Origin: Candidatus Kaiserbacteria bacterium
Lineage (GTDB): Bacteria > Patescibacteriota > Minisyncoccia > Phycocordibacterales > UBA2100
DNA: 43,936 nucleotides
Reading direction: 5' to 3'
Assembly (NCBI GenBank): GCA_028286585.1
Contig: JAQBRI010000010.1
Span: 1 to 43,936, forward strand
Shown: one piece after another, positions 1 to 6,843 of the stretch
How the letters are laid out: each line of letters opens with the position of its first letter
How positions within the stretch are numbered: position 1 is the stretch's first letter
The notes under the pieces: model-generated
Told to the model about the DNA's origin: nothing
The model's database searches: none
Seen by the model: the letters and a program-made list of their open reading frames with translations, nothing else
Translations under genes and position numbers: made by a program

Positions 1-2
1 AC

Positions 3-242
3 TTCCGCACCGCCCTCATCACCTGGCTCGGTGCTTCAGACAATGGACTGAGCAGAGTCCGAGCAGATGAACTCTGTGCCGGCAACACCTGTGTGACCGA
101 GGCACAACTCCAGCGGTTGCTGGGGACTGGAGGTGGGGGGATTGGGGGGACGCCGGTACAAGATACTTCTGATCAAACGGCAACGGACACACCGCATATT
201 GTAGACCCCATCATAGACTCAGTGGCTACTTCGACTCCTTAG
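3..242 (+). CDS. C-terminal end of a surface/adhesin-like protein (partial)
   Basis: An open frame enters from the left edge and stops at TAG 240-242, leaving about 79 residues. It contains the segment ADELCAGNTCVTEAQL, then a glycine-rich linker (GTGGGGIGG) and a Thr/Asp-rich tail. From memory, a 'LC-x-x-x-TCVTE' segment just before a Gly-rich tail is common at the ends of long CPR surface proteins of the peptidase-S74 / fibre type; this is recall, not a search. The catalytic part would lie outside the window. Function is therefore only suggested: a secreted or cell-surface structural protein. Confidence 0.55.
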   Translation, partial: FRTALITWLGASDNGLSRVRADELCAGNTCVTEAQLQRLLGTGGGGIGGTPVQDTSDQTATDTPHIVDPIIDSVATSTP

Positions 243-261
243 ATACAGCATTAAAATATTT

Positions 262-290
262 TTGCCTCGTACTACAATATGTAGTACAAT
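262..290 (+). promoter_or_regulatory. ndk promoter
   Basis: TTGCCT (262-267), a 17-bp spacer and TACAAT (285-290) lie just ahead of the ATG at 300. The transcript would start within a few bases of the start codon. Confidence 0.55.
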
Positions 291-299
291 CCGCTGCAT

Positions 300-902
300 A
301 TGCAACATCCAAAAAAAGAACGAACGTTTGTTATTATCAAGCCAGACGGCATTCAGCGCGGACTTATGGGCGAAATTATCAAACGCTATGAACGTACCGG
401 TCTCAAGCTTGTTGGAATCAAATTTGGCATTCTCGATGAGAAGAAAGTATGGGTACACTACAACAAGGACGATGCGTGGTTTTTGAAAAAAGGAACAAAG
501 ATCGTAGAAGACAAGAAGGCAAACAATCTTCCTGTTGATAAAGAGGCCATCGAATATGGAAAGGATATTATCAAGCAGTTGGCAAAATTCATGACCAGCG
601 GCCCAACACTCTCAATGGTATGGGAGGGTAATCAGGCCGTTGCAGTAGTAACCAAAATAACCGGCACAACAGAACCTGCAACATCCGATGTAGGAACTAT
701 TCGAGGAGATTTGACCGTGGACTCATACACTATCGCAGCAGTCGATGATCGTGCAGTACGCAACTTAATTCATTGTTCAGAGTCACCCGAAGAAGCACAG
801 CGTGAAATTGGTATCTGGTTCACTGAAGGGGATATGACAGAATATCGTCATTTGGCAGAAGAGATACTATACGATGTAAATCTGGACGGCATTCTCGAAT
901 AA
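300..902 (+). CDS. ndk: Nucleoside diphosphate kinase, long form
   Basis: Transfers the gamma-phosphate from NTPs to NDPs through a phosphohistidine. The N-terminus has the family motif ERTFVIIKPDG (residues 7-17), and the catalytic histidine is H158 in RNLIHCSES, the counterpart of N-x-x-H-G-S-D-S. At 200 residues it is clearly longer than the usual ~140. The extra residues lie mainly around 50-100, between the first helix region and the nucleotide-binding part, so the fold has an insertion. It starts at ATG 300, 9 bp after a TACAAT box and with no Shine-Dalgarno sequence, which suggests a leaderless message. It is monocistronic. Confidence 0.93.
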   Translation: MQHPKKERTFVIIKPDGIQRGLMGEIIKRYERTGLKLVGIKFGILDEKKVWVHYNKDDAWFLKKGTKIVEDKKANNLPVDKEAIEYGKDIIKQLAKFMTSGPTLSMVWEGNQAVAVVTKITGTTEPATSDVGTIRGDLTVDSYTIAAVDDRAVRNLIHCSESPEEAQREIGIWFTEGDMTEYRHLAEEILYDVNLDGILE

Positions 903-969
903 TTAAAACCTTAAAAATCAGCGCACTTCTTTGTCGCTGTTCAAAAAATATTTTTCACCATAGGCATAC

Positions 970-1245
970 ATGGAATACATTCACCAATCAACATATGGTC
1001 ATGCGGGAGGTTTTCATACGCTTAAGCCGTTGTTCGCAAAAAGCGGTGACCATATCTACGAAATGAAAGGAGGAAGACCCGACACAAAGCCAATTTATGC
1101 TGTAACTGGTGGGAAAGTGTATGCAACATCCTTTCATCCCAATGGTGCAAGTCAACATGCTTCGTTTGAAATACGAGGAAATAGTATGCACACAACATCC
1201 TACCACCCTGGGCACAGCCCCGTACGTTCCATGTCGATACGATAG
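970..1245 (+). CDS. Small protein with repeated beta-hairpin-like units
   Basis: A 91-residue protein that I do not recognise. Its C-terminal half holds two copies of one unit: VYATSFHPNGASQHASFEIR and MHTTSYHPGHSPVRSMSIR, with a weaker possible first copy around residues 28-45. The pattern (aromatic, TS-F/Y-HP, small-residue turn, S-hydrophobic-x-IR) suggests short beta-hairpins. There are no cysteines, signal peptide or membrane segment. It starts at ATG 970, 67 bp after ndk, without an obvious Shine-Dalgarno site. The internal repetition and normal codon use support a real gene. Confidence 0.6.
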   Translation: MEYIHQSTYGHAGGFHTLKPLFAKSGDHIYEMKGGRPDTKPIYAVTGGKVYATSFHPNGASQHASFEIRGNSMHTTSYHPGHSPVRSMSIR

Positions 1246-1394
1246 ATATAGACGCCCGTCAGATTTTAACGTATATAGAGCATAGGCTTGTTGCCTCTTT
1301 TGCCGGTGATATACTGAACAAAGCGATCGGCATGAACCTCTTGGATTACATCAAGGATGGTCGAATCGTTGCAAGCAATACGCTTGTATACTGA
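1185..1394 (+). pseudogene. Start-less coding remnant
   Basis: Another frame, overlapping the end of the previous ORF and continuing after it, stays open from 1185 to TGA 1392-1394. It reads like protein, with segments such as IDARQILTYIEHRLVAS and NLLDYIKDGRIVASN. No plausible start codon precedes these segments: TAG at 1182-1184 closes the frame upstream. It may be the decayed C-terminus of a lost gene, or be joined to the upstream ORF by a -1 shift, though I see no slippery heptamer. The product is not recognised. Confidence 0.35.
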
Positions 1395-1437
1395 GACTTT
1401 CCACCTGGTTCACCCAGGCTATCCTGCCGATCGTCTC

Positions 1438-1466
1438 AAAAACCTCTCACTCTGTGAGAGGTTTTT
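1438..1466 (+). terminator. Rho-independent terminator, bidirectional
   Basis: A perfect 13-bp stem (AAAAACCTCTCAC / GTGAGAGGTTTTT) with a TCT loop, carrying A and T tracts on either side. It closes the region downstream of the small beta-repeat gene. Confidence 0.85.
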
Positions 1467-1475
1467 GACATATAA

Positions 1476-1600
1476 ATTTCAAACTCGTCGAAGCGTACGT
1501 TTGATAAAGCCTCTCGCAGCGCGGCGGCGCGAGAGGAGCAATTTGCCACCAGGCAAATATGCGTGCTTTAGAAAATGTATGCTGAGAAAGAGTTTGAAAT
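1476..1600. repeat. Folded inverted-repeat element, copy 1
   Basis: The outer arms ATTTCAAACTC (1476-1486) and GAGTTTGAAAT (1590-1600) pair perfectly. A second imperfect 18-bp helix follows inside (GCGTACG.../...GTATGC), then two hairpins: CCTCTCGC/GCGAGAGG, and ATTTGCC-acca-GGCAAAT. The same architecture recurs at 3700-3867 with compensating base changes. It ends 24 bp before the ATG of the next gene and overlaps its promoter region. It could be a structured RNA leader or a REP/MITE-like palindrome. Confidence 0.7.
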
Positions 1601-1612
1601 CAATCACTGTGC

Positions 1613-1618
1613 TAGAAT
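1613..1618 (+). promoter_or_regulatory. Extended -10 of the beta-CASP nuclease gene
   Basis: TGC-TAGAAT ends 6 bp before ATG 1625, so the message would start at or near the start codon. Confidence 0.55.
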
Positions 1619-1624
1619 ATTCCT

Positions 1625-2998
1625 ATGAATGATAAAAAATCTGCATCCATCACATTCTATGGTGGAGCGGGTACGGTAACAGGTGCCAATTTTTTGCTCG
1701 ACACAGGAAACAAAAAAATCCTGATGGATTGTGGTGCGCTACAGCGCGAAGGATATACCTGTGATGTCGAAAATCTAAAACCATTTGCATACGAACCCCA
1801 CTCAATGGATGTGCTTATCGTAACCCACGCACACCAAGACCATATTGGACGTATTCCAAGGCTCGTGCATGAAGGCTTTTCGGGAGTTATCTACAGTACT
1901 CCTGCAACGCGGGATTTGGCCGCTATCATGTTTGAGGACTCACTTTCGGTAATGGCGCGCGAACAAGAACTGCATGGCTGTACGCCGCAATATGACGCTC
2001 ATGCGGTGGAGCGAGCACTTTCCTTGTGGAAAACACACGAATATCACGAATCATTTTCGATTGGTGATGGAACATTTAGTTTTTTGGATGCAGGGCATGT
2101 TCTTGGTTCGGCAATAATAAAATGCGAACGCAATGAAAAGGTTCTTTTGTTTACAGGTGATTTAGGAAATTCGCCTGATCCGCTTTTGCCCGATACAGAA
2201 TCTGCAGAAGGAGCCCATTATATTGTGATGGAGAGTGTGTACGGAGACAGGTTGCACGAGGACAAGGAAAATCGCACCGACATTTTAGCGGAGGCGATAC
2301 GTGACACGCAAAAGATCGGTGGAACTCTCCTTATCCCTTCGTTTTCACTTGAGCGTACACAAATATTGTTGTTTGAAATTAAGGAACTCCTTGCACTCAA
2401 AAAAATACAACCAATACCAGTGTATCTTGATGCCCCTTTGGGAATTAGAGTAACAGAAGTATTTAGAAAATACGCTTCGTTGTTTAATGAGCATGTTCGC
2501 GATTCTATTCAACAATTTGGGGACGCGTTTACCTTTGATGGCCTGCATGTGGTGCATAATACACGCGCCTCAGCGAATATTCACGAAAGTGCCGACCCTA
2601 AGATAATCATTGCAGGCGCCGGCATGTCGAACGGCGGGCGTATTAGGGCACATGAAATGAAGTACCTGGGAGATAAAAATGCCCATGTTTTGTTTGTCGG
2701 ATATCAAGCACCTGGTTCACTTGGACGGCGCATACAAGACGGTAATAAGAATGTAAAAATCGACGGTAAGCCAGTTACGGTGCGCGCGTCCATTTCCTCA
2801 CTTGGCGGATATTCGGGACATCGAGATCGCGACGGTTTGATGCAGTTTGTCGAAGGATCGCTCAAAACGATACAAGAAGTATTTGTAACGATGGGTGAAC
2901 CAAAGGCAGAATTATTTCTTGCACAACGTCTTCGAGATTTTTTCTCTATTAATGCACAGGTTCCGGAAAGTGGACAGACTATTTCTATTCAATGGTGA
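1625..2998 (+). CDS. Metallo-beta-lactamase fold, beta-CASP ribonuclease
   Basis: A predicted cytoplasmic zinc-dependent RNA-processing nuclease of the CPSF-73/YSH1-like beta-CASP group, 457 residues. Metal ligands are visible in THAHQDHIG (H68, H70, D72, H73). The beta-CASP signature SFSLERTQ is near residue 240, AGAGMSNGGRI near 332 forms the later motif, and SGHRDRDGL near 396 replaces the usual SGHAD. The C-terminal part matches the RNA-specificity domain seen in this family. Motif 2 has Q in place of the common L/S between the second His and Asp. The next gene begins 12 bp after its stop. RNase J is an alternative, but the SFxLERTQ and GMSNGGR motifs favour the CPSF-like group. Confidence 0.88.
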   Translation: MNDKKSASITFYGGAGTVTGANFLLDTGNKKILMDCGALQREGYTCDVENLKPFAYEPHSMDVLIVTHAHQDHIGRIPRLVHEGFSGVIYSTPATRDLAAIMFEDSLSVMAREQELHGCTPQYDAHAVERALSLWKTHEYHESFSIGDGTFSFLDAGHVLGSAIIKCERNEKVLLFTGDLGNSPDPLLPDTESAEGAHYIVMESVYGDRLHEDKENRTDILAEAIRDTQKIGGTLLIPSFSLERTQILLFEIKELLALKKIQPIPVYLDAPLGIRVTEVFRKYASLFNEHVRDSIQQFGDAFTFDGLHVVHNTRASANIHESADPKIIIAGAGMSNGGRIRAHEMKYLGDKNAHVLFVGYQAPGSLGRRIQDGNKNVKIDGKPVTVRASISSLGGYSGHRDRDGLMQFVEGSLKTIQEVFVTMGEPKAELFLAQRLRDFFSINAQVPESGQTISIQW

Positions 2999-3004
2999 TA
3001 TACT
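2999..3004 (+). promoter_or_regulatory. -10 box of the LOG-family gene
   Basis: TATACT begins on the base after the preceding TGA stop and ends 6 bp before ATG 3011. This suggests an internal leaderless promoter. Confidence 0.55.
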
Positions 3005-3010
3005 TTGTGT

Positions 3011-3691
3011 ATGAAAAAACCGATTCATCCTAATCACGTTACGGTGCCGCGAAATTTTTGTCGGCTACCAGATGGATATGGTGTAGTTAAGGTTGGTGTA
3101 TCGGGTTCAGCTGACCTATCTCATAATTCACTCGATACGTTTGAAATTGCAAAAGCAGTTGGACGCGAAATCGCACTTGCGGGCGCAATTACCGTAACGG
3201 GTGCTACCACAGGATTTCCAATGTATGCAGCAATGGGTGCAAAAGATGAATGTGGATTTTCCATTGGTTATTCTCCTGCAAGCACCGAGCATGAACATAT
3301 TGTTGAATATCAGCTCCCGCGTGATTATATGGATGCTGTTGTATATACGGGATTCGGTTATGCTGGGCGCGATTTGTTGTTTGTACGCGCTTGTGACGCA
3401 CTTATCATCGGACCTGGACGCATTGGTACCTTGAATGAGTTTGCGGTAGGATTTGAGACTCATATTCCTATGGGAATTTTGGAAGGGAATTGGGATACTG
3501 ACGAGCTCATCCATTTGATCATTGATGCGGCACATCGACCAAACCCCAACGTAATCTTTGATTCGGATCCAAAAGCGCTAGTTGAACGACTAATCGAGAT
3601 GGTCATGAAGTCAAAAAGCGAACTTGAACGTGTATACCAAAACTATGACGGCTACTCTGCGACTGGTAAGAACGCTGACGTGATTTTGTAA
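3011..3691 (+). CDS. LOG/SLOG-family Rossmann-fold nucleotide-binding protein
   Basis: A Rossmann-like protein of the SLOG superfamily, about 226 residues. It has the N-terminal GVSGSAD loop, ATTGFP in the second glycine-rich loop, and GPGRIGTLNEF, the counterpart of the PGGxGTxxE signature with a G-to-R change. Family members include cytokinin-activating phosphoribohydrolases and nucleotide sensors, so the substrate cannot be read from sequence. The ATG at 3011 is preferred over TTG 3005 because TATACT at 2999-3004 leaves no room for the earlier start. It sits behind a beta-CASP nuclease, and the pair is flanked by two related inverted-repeat elements. Confidence 0.8.
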   Translation: MKKPIHPNHVTVPRNFCRLPDGYGVVKVGVSGSADLSHNSLDTFEIAKAVGREIALAGAITVTGATTGFPMYAAMGAKDECGFSIGYSPASTEHEHIVEYQLPRDYMDAVVYTGFGYAGRDLLFVRACDALIIGPGRIGTLNEFAVGFETHIPMGILEGNWDTDELIHLIIDAAHRPNPNVIFDSDPKALVERLIEMVMKSKSELERVYQNYDGYSATGKNADVIL

Positions 3692-3699
3692 TCACATTA

Positions 3700-3867
3700 A
3701 TCTTCTTGAGGTATGCAATTTTCAGAGCCTCTCGGAGCGCGACCATTTTTTAAAGATTGTACTCGATCTATTTAAAAAGGAAGTGTAAAGCCGACGGCGC
3801 GAGAGGGACTAATTTTTCAGCAGAAAAATATAGTGTGTTCTGAAAATTCGTATGCCGTAAAGAAGAT
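3700..3867. repeat. Folded inverted-repeat element, copy 2, with inserted GTACTC/GGAAGTG module
   Basis: Outer arms are ATCTTCTT (3700-3707) and AAGAAGAT (3860-3867). Inside is a long helix GGTATGC...TTTTCAGA / TCTGAAAA...GTATGCC, then CCTCTCG/CGAGAGG, and a final hairpin ATTTTTC-agca-GAAAAAT. This matches copy 1 at 1476-1600, with compensating changes in the last hairpin. Between the CCTCTCG arms, positions 3744-3785 hold CATTTTTT...GATTGTACTCGATC...AAAAAGGAAGTG, the first half of the element that also follows two tRNA genes. Confidence 0.7.
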
Positions 3868-3872
3868 CAAAT

Positions 3873-3900
3873 AAAAAAGACCCTGTTGAGGGTCTTTTTT
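3873..3900. terminator. Bidirectional terminator
   Basis: AAAAAGACCCT/AGGGTCTTTTT hairpin with A and T tracts on both sides. It ends both the plus-strand LOG transcript and the minus-strand infC-rpmI-rplT operon. Confidence 0.88.
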
Positions 3901-3913
3901 ATTTGATTCAGAT

Positions 3914-4261
3914 TTATTGAGCTACGTGCTTTACAACACGAGTAAAGATTTCTGGGTAATCCTTGGCGAGAGTGGAGAGAACCTTGCGATCCAATCCGAC
4001 GTTTGCCTTTTTGAGGTTGCCGATCAATTTTGAATATGAAATCCCTTCTGGGCGAGCAGCAGCGTTGATGCGGAGTGACCATGTTGCACGCGCAATTCGC
4101 TTCTTTGTCTTTCGGTCACGAAATGCGTGAGTACCAGCGTGGGCAATAGCTACCTTTGCAGTCTTTTCCTTGTTTCCGCGATCAAAACGATATCCTTTGA
4201 CTTGAGCAAGGACATTCTTTCTCCGCTTGTTTTTTGTAGTACCTCGTTTGACGCGTGACAT
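3914..4261 (-). CDS. rplT: 50S ribosomal protein L20
   Basis: Binds 23S rRNA early in large-subunit assembly. It has 115 residues, the normal length. The basic N-terminus SRVKRGTTKNKRRKNVL and the later TWSLRINAAARPEGISYSK segment are typical of L20. It is the last gene of the infC-rpmI-rplT operon, 33 bp after rpmI, and is followed by a strong terminator. In other bacteria L20 represses this operon through an mRNA site; I see no clear copy of that site here. Confidence 0.97.
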   Translation of the reverse strand: MSRVKRGTTKNKRRKNVLAQVKGYRFDRGNKEKTAKVAIAHAGTHAFRDRKTKKRIARATWSLRINAAARPEGISYSKLIGNLKKANVGLDRKVLSTLAKDYPEIFTRVVKHVAQ

Positions 4262-4294
4262 AAAAATTAGTGATTAGTTGTTAGGGTATAGGGG

Positions 4295-4483
4295 TTAGGT
4301 CTTGAGAAAACGACTTTTAGCAGTGTTATTAAAAGCTGCATGAAAAGCTACTCCTCGCTTCTTGTGCTGGGAAGCTGTACCACTGTCCTTAGAATTAAAG
4401 TGGTTTTGACCCGGTGCGCGAGCGATGATTTTGCCAGTCTTTGTGACTCGCAATCGCTTCATAAATGATTTGTTAGTTTTCAT
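4295..4483 (-). CDS. rpmI: 50S ribosomal protein L35
   Basis: Small basic protein of the large subunit, 62 residues when started at MKTNKSFMKRLRVT, the usual L35 N-terminus. The ATG at 4483 overlaps the end of infC in the string ATGAAAACTAA, so the last 11 bases of infC are shared. This suggests translational coupling. A longer in-frame start at 4522 would add 13 non-conserved residues inside infC and is rejected. Confidence 0.95.
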   Translation of the reverse strand: MKTNKSFMKRLRVTKTGKIIARAPGQNHFNSKDSGTASQHKKRGVAFHAAFNNTAKSRFLKT

Positions 4484-5123
4484 GGTTGTCTGTTTTTGGT
4501 TCACTTTCTGGCTCACTGGCAATTGCGGTCTCGAGTGCTAAATCGGCGATTTTAGGCGGTTTTGTGGCACTTGGTCGCTTGGTAGTGTCTCGTTCGATGA
4601 TCACTGAGAGGCCTTTTGGACTTTTCTTGATCTCGTCCGCTATTTTATACGATTCTGGCACAAAAGCAAGGAAACGCTCCAATCTCTCCTTGAGAAATTC
4701 GAAATCCATGTACTTGTAACGGCCCCACAAAAAGAGATCGATCTTGGCACGATGACCCTCTTTGAGCCATATTCCAATTTTATTTGCCTTGATACGCATG
4801 TCGTTGTCGGAAGTACCGATCTTGACCTGTGTTTCTTTAATTTCGACCACTTTTGCTTTGGACTTAACTTCTTTGTCCTTTTTCTTGAGTTCGTATTTAA
4901 ACTTGCCATAGTCGGTAATACGACATACTGGCGGTACAGCGTTAGGGGATACCTCGATCAAATCGAAGCCCATTTCACGAGCTTTATCGAGTGCGTCCTT
5001 TGTAGCCAAGACGCCAAAATTTTCACCCTCAGGGCCGATTACACGCACTTCACGTGCACGAATACTCTCGTTCATGTTGACGCGTTCTTTTTCTGCTTGT
5101 GCTGTGTATTTTGTAAATCCCAT
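4473..5123 (-). CDS. infC: Translation initiation factor IF-3
   Basis: Binds the 30S subunit and checks start-codon pairing. The N-terminal domain contains NESIRAREVRVIG, then GVLATKDALDKAREMGFDLIEVSP, then a lysine-rich linker and the C-terminal domain with KIDLFLWGRYKYMDFEF. The 216-residue form adds an acidic tail of about 25 residues (ending EPKTDNHEN). The start may be M1 (5123) or the ATG at 5075 directly before NESIRAR; the promoter position fits 5123. First gene of the operon with rpmI and rplT. Since most genes here lack Shine-Dalgarno sites, IF-3 activity on leaderless messages is of interest, but that is inference. Confidence 0.95.
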   Translation of the reverse strand: MGFTKYTAQAEKERVNMNESIRAREVRVIGPEGENFGVLATKDALDKAREMGFDLIEVSPNAVPPVCRITDYGKFKYELKKKDKEVKSKAKVVEIKETQVKIGTSDNDMRIKANKIGIWLKEGHRAKIDLFLWGRYKYMDFEFLKERLERFLAFVPESYKIADEIKKSPKGLSVIIERDTTKRPSATKPPKIADLALETAIASEPESEPKTDNHEN

Positions 5124-5146
5124 CTTGTGTAAAGTTGTGTCCGAAG

Positions 5147-5175
5147 ATTATACCATATATTAGACCTGATTACAA
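5147..5175 (-). promoter_or_regulatory. infC operon promoter
   Basis: Read on the minus strand: TTGTAA, 17-bp spacer, TATAAT (complement 5147-5152). The leader before ATG 5123 is about 17 nt and has no Shine-Dalgarno site. Confidence 0.7.
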
Positions 5176-5176
5176 A

Positions 5177-5218
5177 ATCCGTACCTAAATCCGGCGACCG
5201 CGGGGGTTAGGTACGGAT
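5177..5218 (-). terminator. Terminator of the M15 peptidase pair
   Basis: Perfect 12-bp arms ATCCGTACCTAA / TTAGGTACGGAT with a GC-rich 18-nt loop that may fold further. The minus-strand T tract is short (TTTT), so it is a hairpin with modest termination signal. Confidence 0.6.
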
Positions 5219-5230
5219 GATTGAGGGACG

Positions 5231-6808
5231 TTACCGGCCGGCAATGAGGTGACGCAGATATACGAGTGCATTCGTAAGTTTTATTCTAAGATCGGTAAGT
5301 ATTGCCTGAGTACGTTCAATCGCACTGCTTGAATTTGTAGTAGGGGTAGGCGAGTACGTGTCGGACCCTGATCCGCGAAGATCCGTCGAGGTAAACGTTT
5401 GTGAGCCAAAAGCTGGCTGCGTACTGCGTATCACATTTGAAGAACCGGTAGACGAGCCTTGAACACCAGTATCTTCAGAACCTTGTCCTGCGGTGCTTAC
5501 CGAATTTGAACCGGAAGATACTCCTATTTGGGAAAGTGATTGAGAAAAAGGATTGAGTTGCGACACGTCTGTGCTGTCGCTGTTGAGAGCGATACTGCCG
5601 CCCGTGTTGCTACTTGTGTTGGTTGAAACACTGGATGTAGGAGATTGCATGAGGTTATAAAGCTGAGTACTGACTGAAGGAGATGTTGCGGTTGTTGTGG
5701 TAGCAGATGATATCGGAGTACCGGAAGTTATTCCGGAAAGTATTGAAGATATTCCCGTTTGTGAAGTACCAGGCGTTGATCCCAATGATGATGCAGGAGA
5801 TCCCGAAGAAGAAGGGGAGCTAGCGCCAGTGGGTTGACTTGCCTGAGCTGGGGCTGGAGCAGCCTGAGCAGTTGGTGCAGCTCCATTGAGTGGATAACAA
5901 AAACCATTTGAAAATACAGAACCTGGTGCGCACTGATTTTGTGGGGCTACACACTGCATTACTCCACTAACGAGTACGCCCGTTCCCGCAGCACACTGAC
6001 TTTGATTAGTAGGCTGACTCGCACAAACTAAAGGAGGCCCTACACTAACCACGGTCTGTCCGACACCACAAGAAGTAGCACATTGATAAAGACTATTACA
6101 TGATGGCTGAGTACTAGGATCATTGGTTGGAGCAGAACCCGTGCCATCCTCATCACCCGGGGTGACCGTTTTATTGTTGACTGTTCCACTTGGTTCGATA
6201 TGCCACATTTCATTTGAAAGTGGAAAGTGCAATTGAAATTGAGCTGATGCCTTCTGAATCGTAGTAGTGATGTTACTTAAGTCCGCCGCTAGTCCTCGAT
6301 TGTGATTCGATCCGTTTCCACATGTAACTGCATTTGTTTCTGCCGAACATGGCGGTGGAGCAACCCATTTACGTGCAGCTGCAGCGCTTCCGTATTTTTG
6401 GACTGCTGCATTAAAGAGCTGCGCCTGAGTTGTCGGTGATCGATATGCGCTAACAATATTAACTTGAGGATATGCCTGAATAAATTTAGAAAGACGGCAT
6501 GCAAAGTCGGCATTTAACATCGTTATACCTTTGTTACCGGCTGCAGCGCTGGCTGCACCCGGTTTATAGTGCTGCAAAAGAAATGGATACGGGCTTGTTG
6601 GACAGCCTCCTGTTACCATATTTAAATCTTTGGGACATATCTGCCCTGGAGCTTTTTGGTCGAGTACAGTGAAGGAGGAAACTTCGTCGGCGGTTGGAGT
6701 GTGACAACCAGTTGTTATTTGCGCTTGTGCCAACGAAGGAGTGATGAACTGTCCGCTTACAATATACAAAACATATATCAAGGCAGTGACGCCTATCTTT
6801 TTTCTCAT
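5231..6808 (-). CDS. Secreted M15-family peptidase (D-Ala-D-Ala carboxypeptidase-like)
   Basis: Predicted exported zinc peptidase trimming peptidoglycan stem peptides. After a signal peptide (hydrophobic stretch up to about residue 28, ending near AQAQ), the M15 domain shows SAYRSPTTQ (about 120-128), SNHNRGLAAD (H169, D176) and EMWHIEP (E200, H203): the two His and Asp zinc ligands plus the catalytic Glu. The rest is a Cys-containing middle segment and a long Ser/Thr/Pro/Gln-rich tail, probably a wall-spanning or display region. The start is ATG 6808. An upstream in-frame ATG giving MRYTER is rejected because its TAT-ACT codons form the -10 box. Paralogue of the next gene. Confidence 0.85.
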   Translation of the reverse strand: MRKKIGVTALIYVLYIVSGQFITPSLAQAQITTGCHTPTADEVSSFTVLDQKAPGQICPKDLNMVTGGCPTSPYPFLLQHYKPGAASAAAGNKGITMLNADFACRLSKFIQAYPQVNIVSAYRSPTTQAQLFNAAVQKYGSAAAARKWVAPPPCSAETNAVTCGNGSNHNRGLAADLSNITTTIQKASAQFQLHFPLSNEMWHIEPSGTVNNKTVTPGDEDGTGSAPTNDPSTQPSCNSLYQCATSCGVGQTVVSVGPPLVCASQPTNQSQCAAGTGVLVSGVMQCVAPQNQCAPGSVFSNGFCYPLNGAAPTAQAAPAPAQASQPTGASSPSSSGSPASSLGSTPGTSQTGISSILSGITSGTPISSATTTTATSPSVSTQLYNLMQSPTSSVSTNTSSNTGGSIALNSDSTDVSQLNPFSQSLSQIGVSSGSNSVSTAGQGSEDTGVQGSSTGSSNVIRSTQPAFGSQTFTSTDLRGSGSDTYSPTPTTNSSSAIERTQAILTDLRIKLTNALVYLRHLIAGR

Positions 6809-6814
6809 GCGCTC

Positions 6815-6820
6815 AGTATA
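6815..6820 (-). promoter_or_regulatory. -10 box of the downstream M15 gene
   Basis: TATACT on the minus strand, 6 bp before ATG 6808; leaderless arrangement. Confidence 0.6.
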
Positions 6821-6843
6821 ACGCATTTTTACGCACCGCTCTT

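Noticed and set aside
1357-1632. Plus-strand 91-codon frame
   Set aside because: It crosses a perfect terminator hairpin and the folded repeat element, so it is a chance frame.
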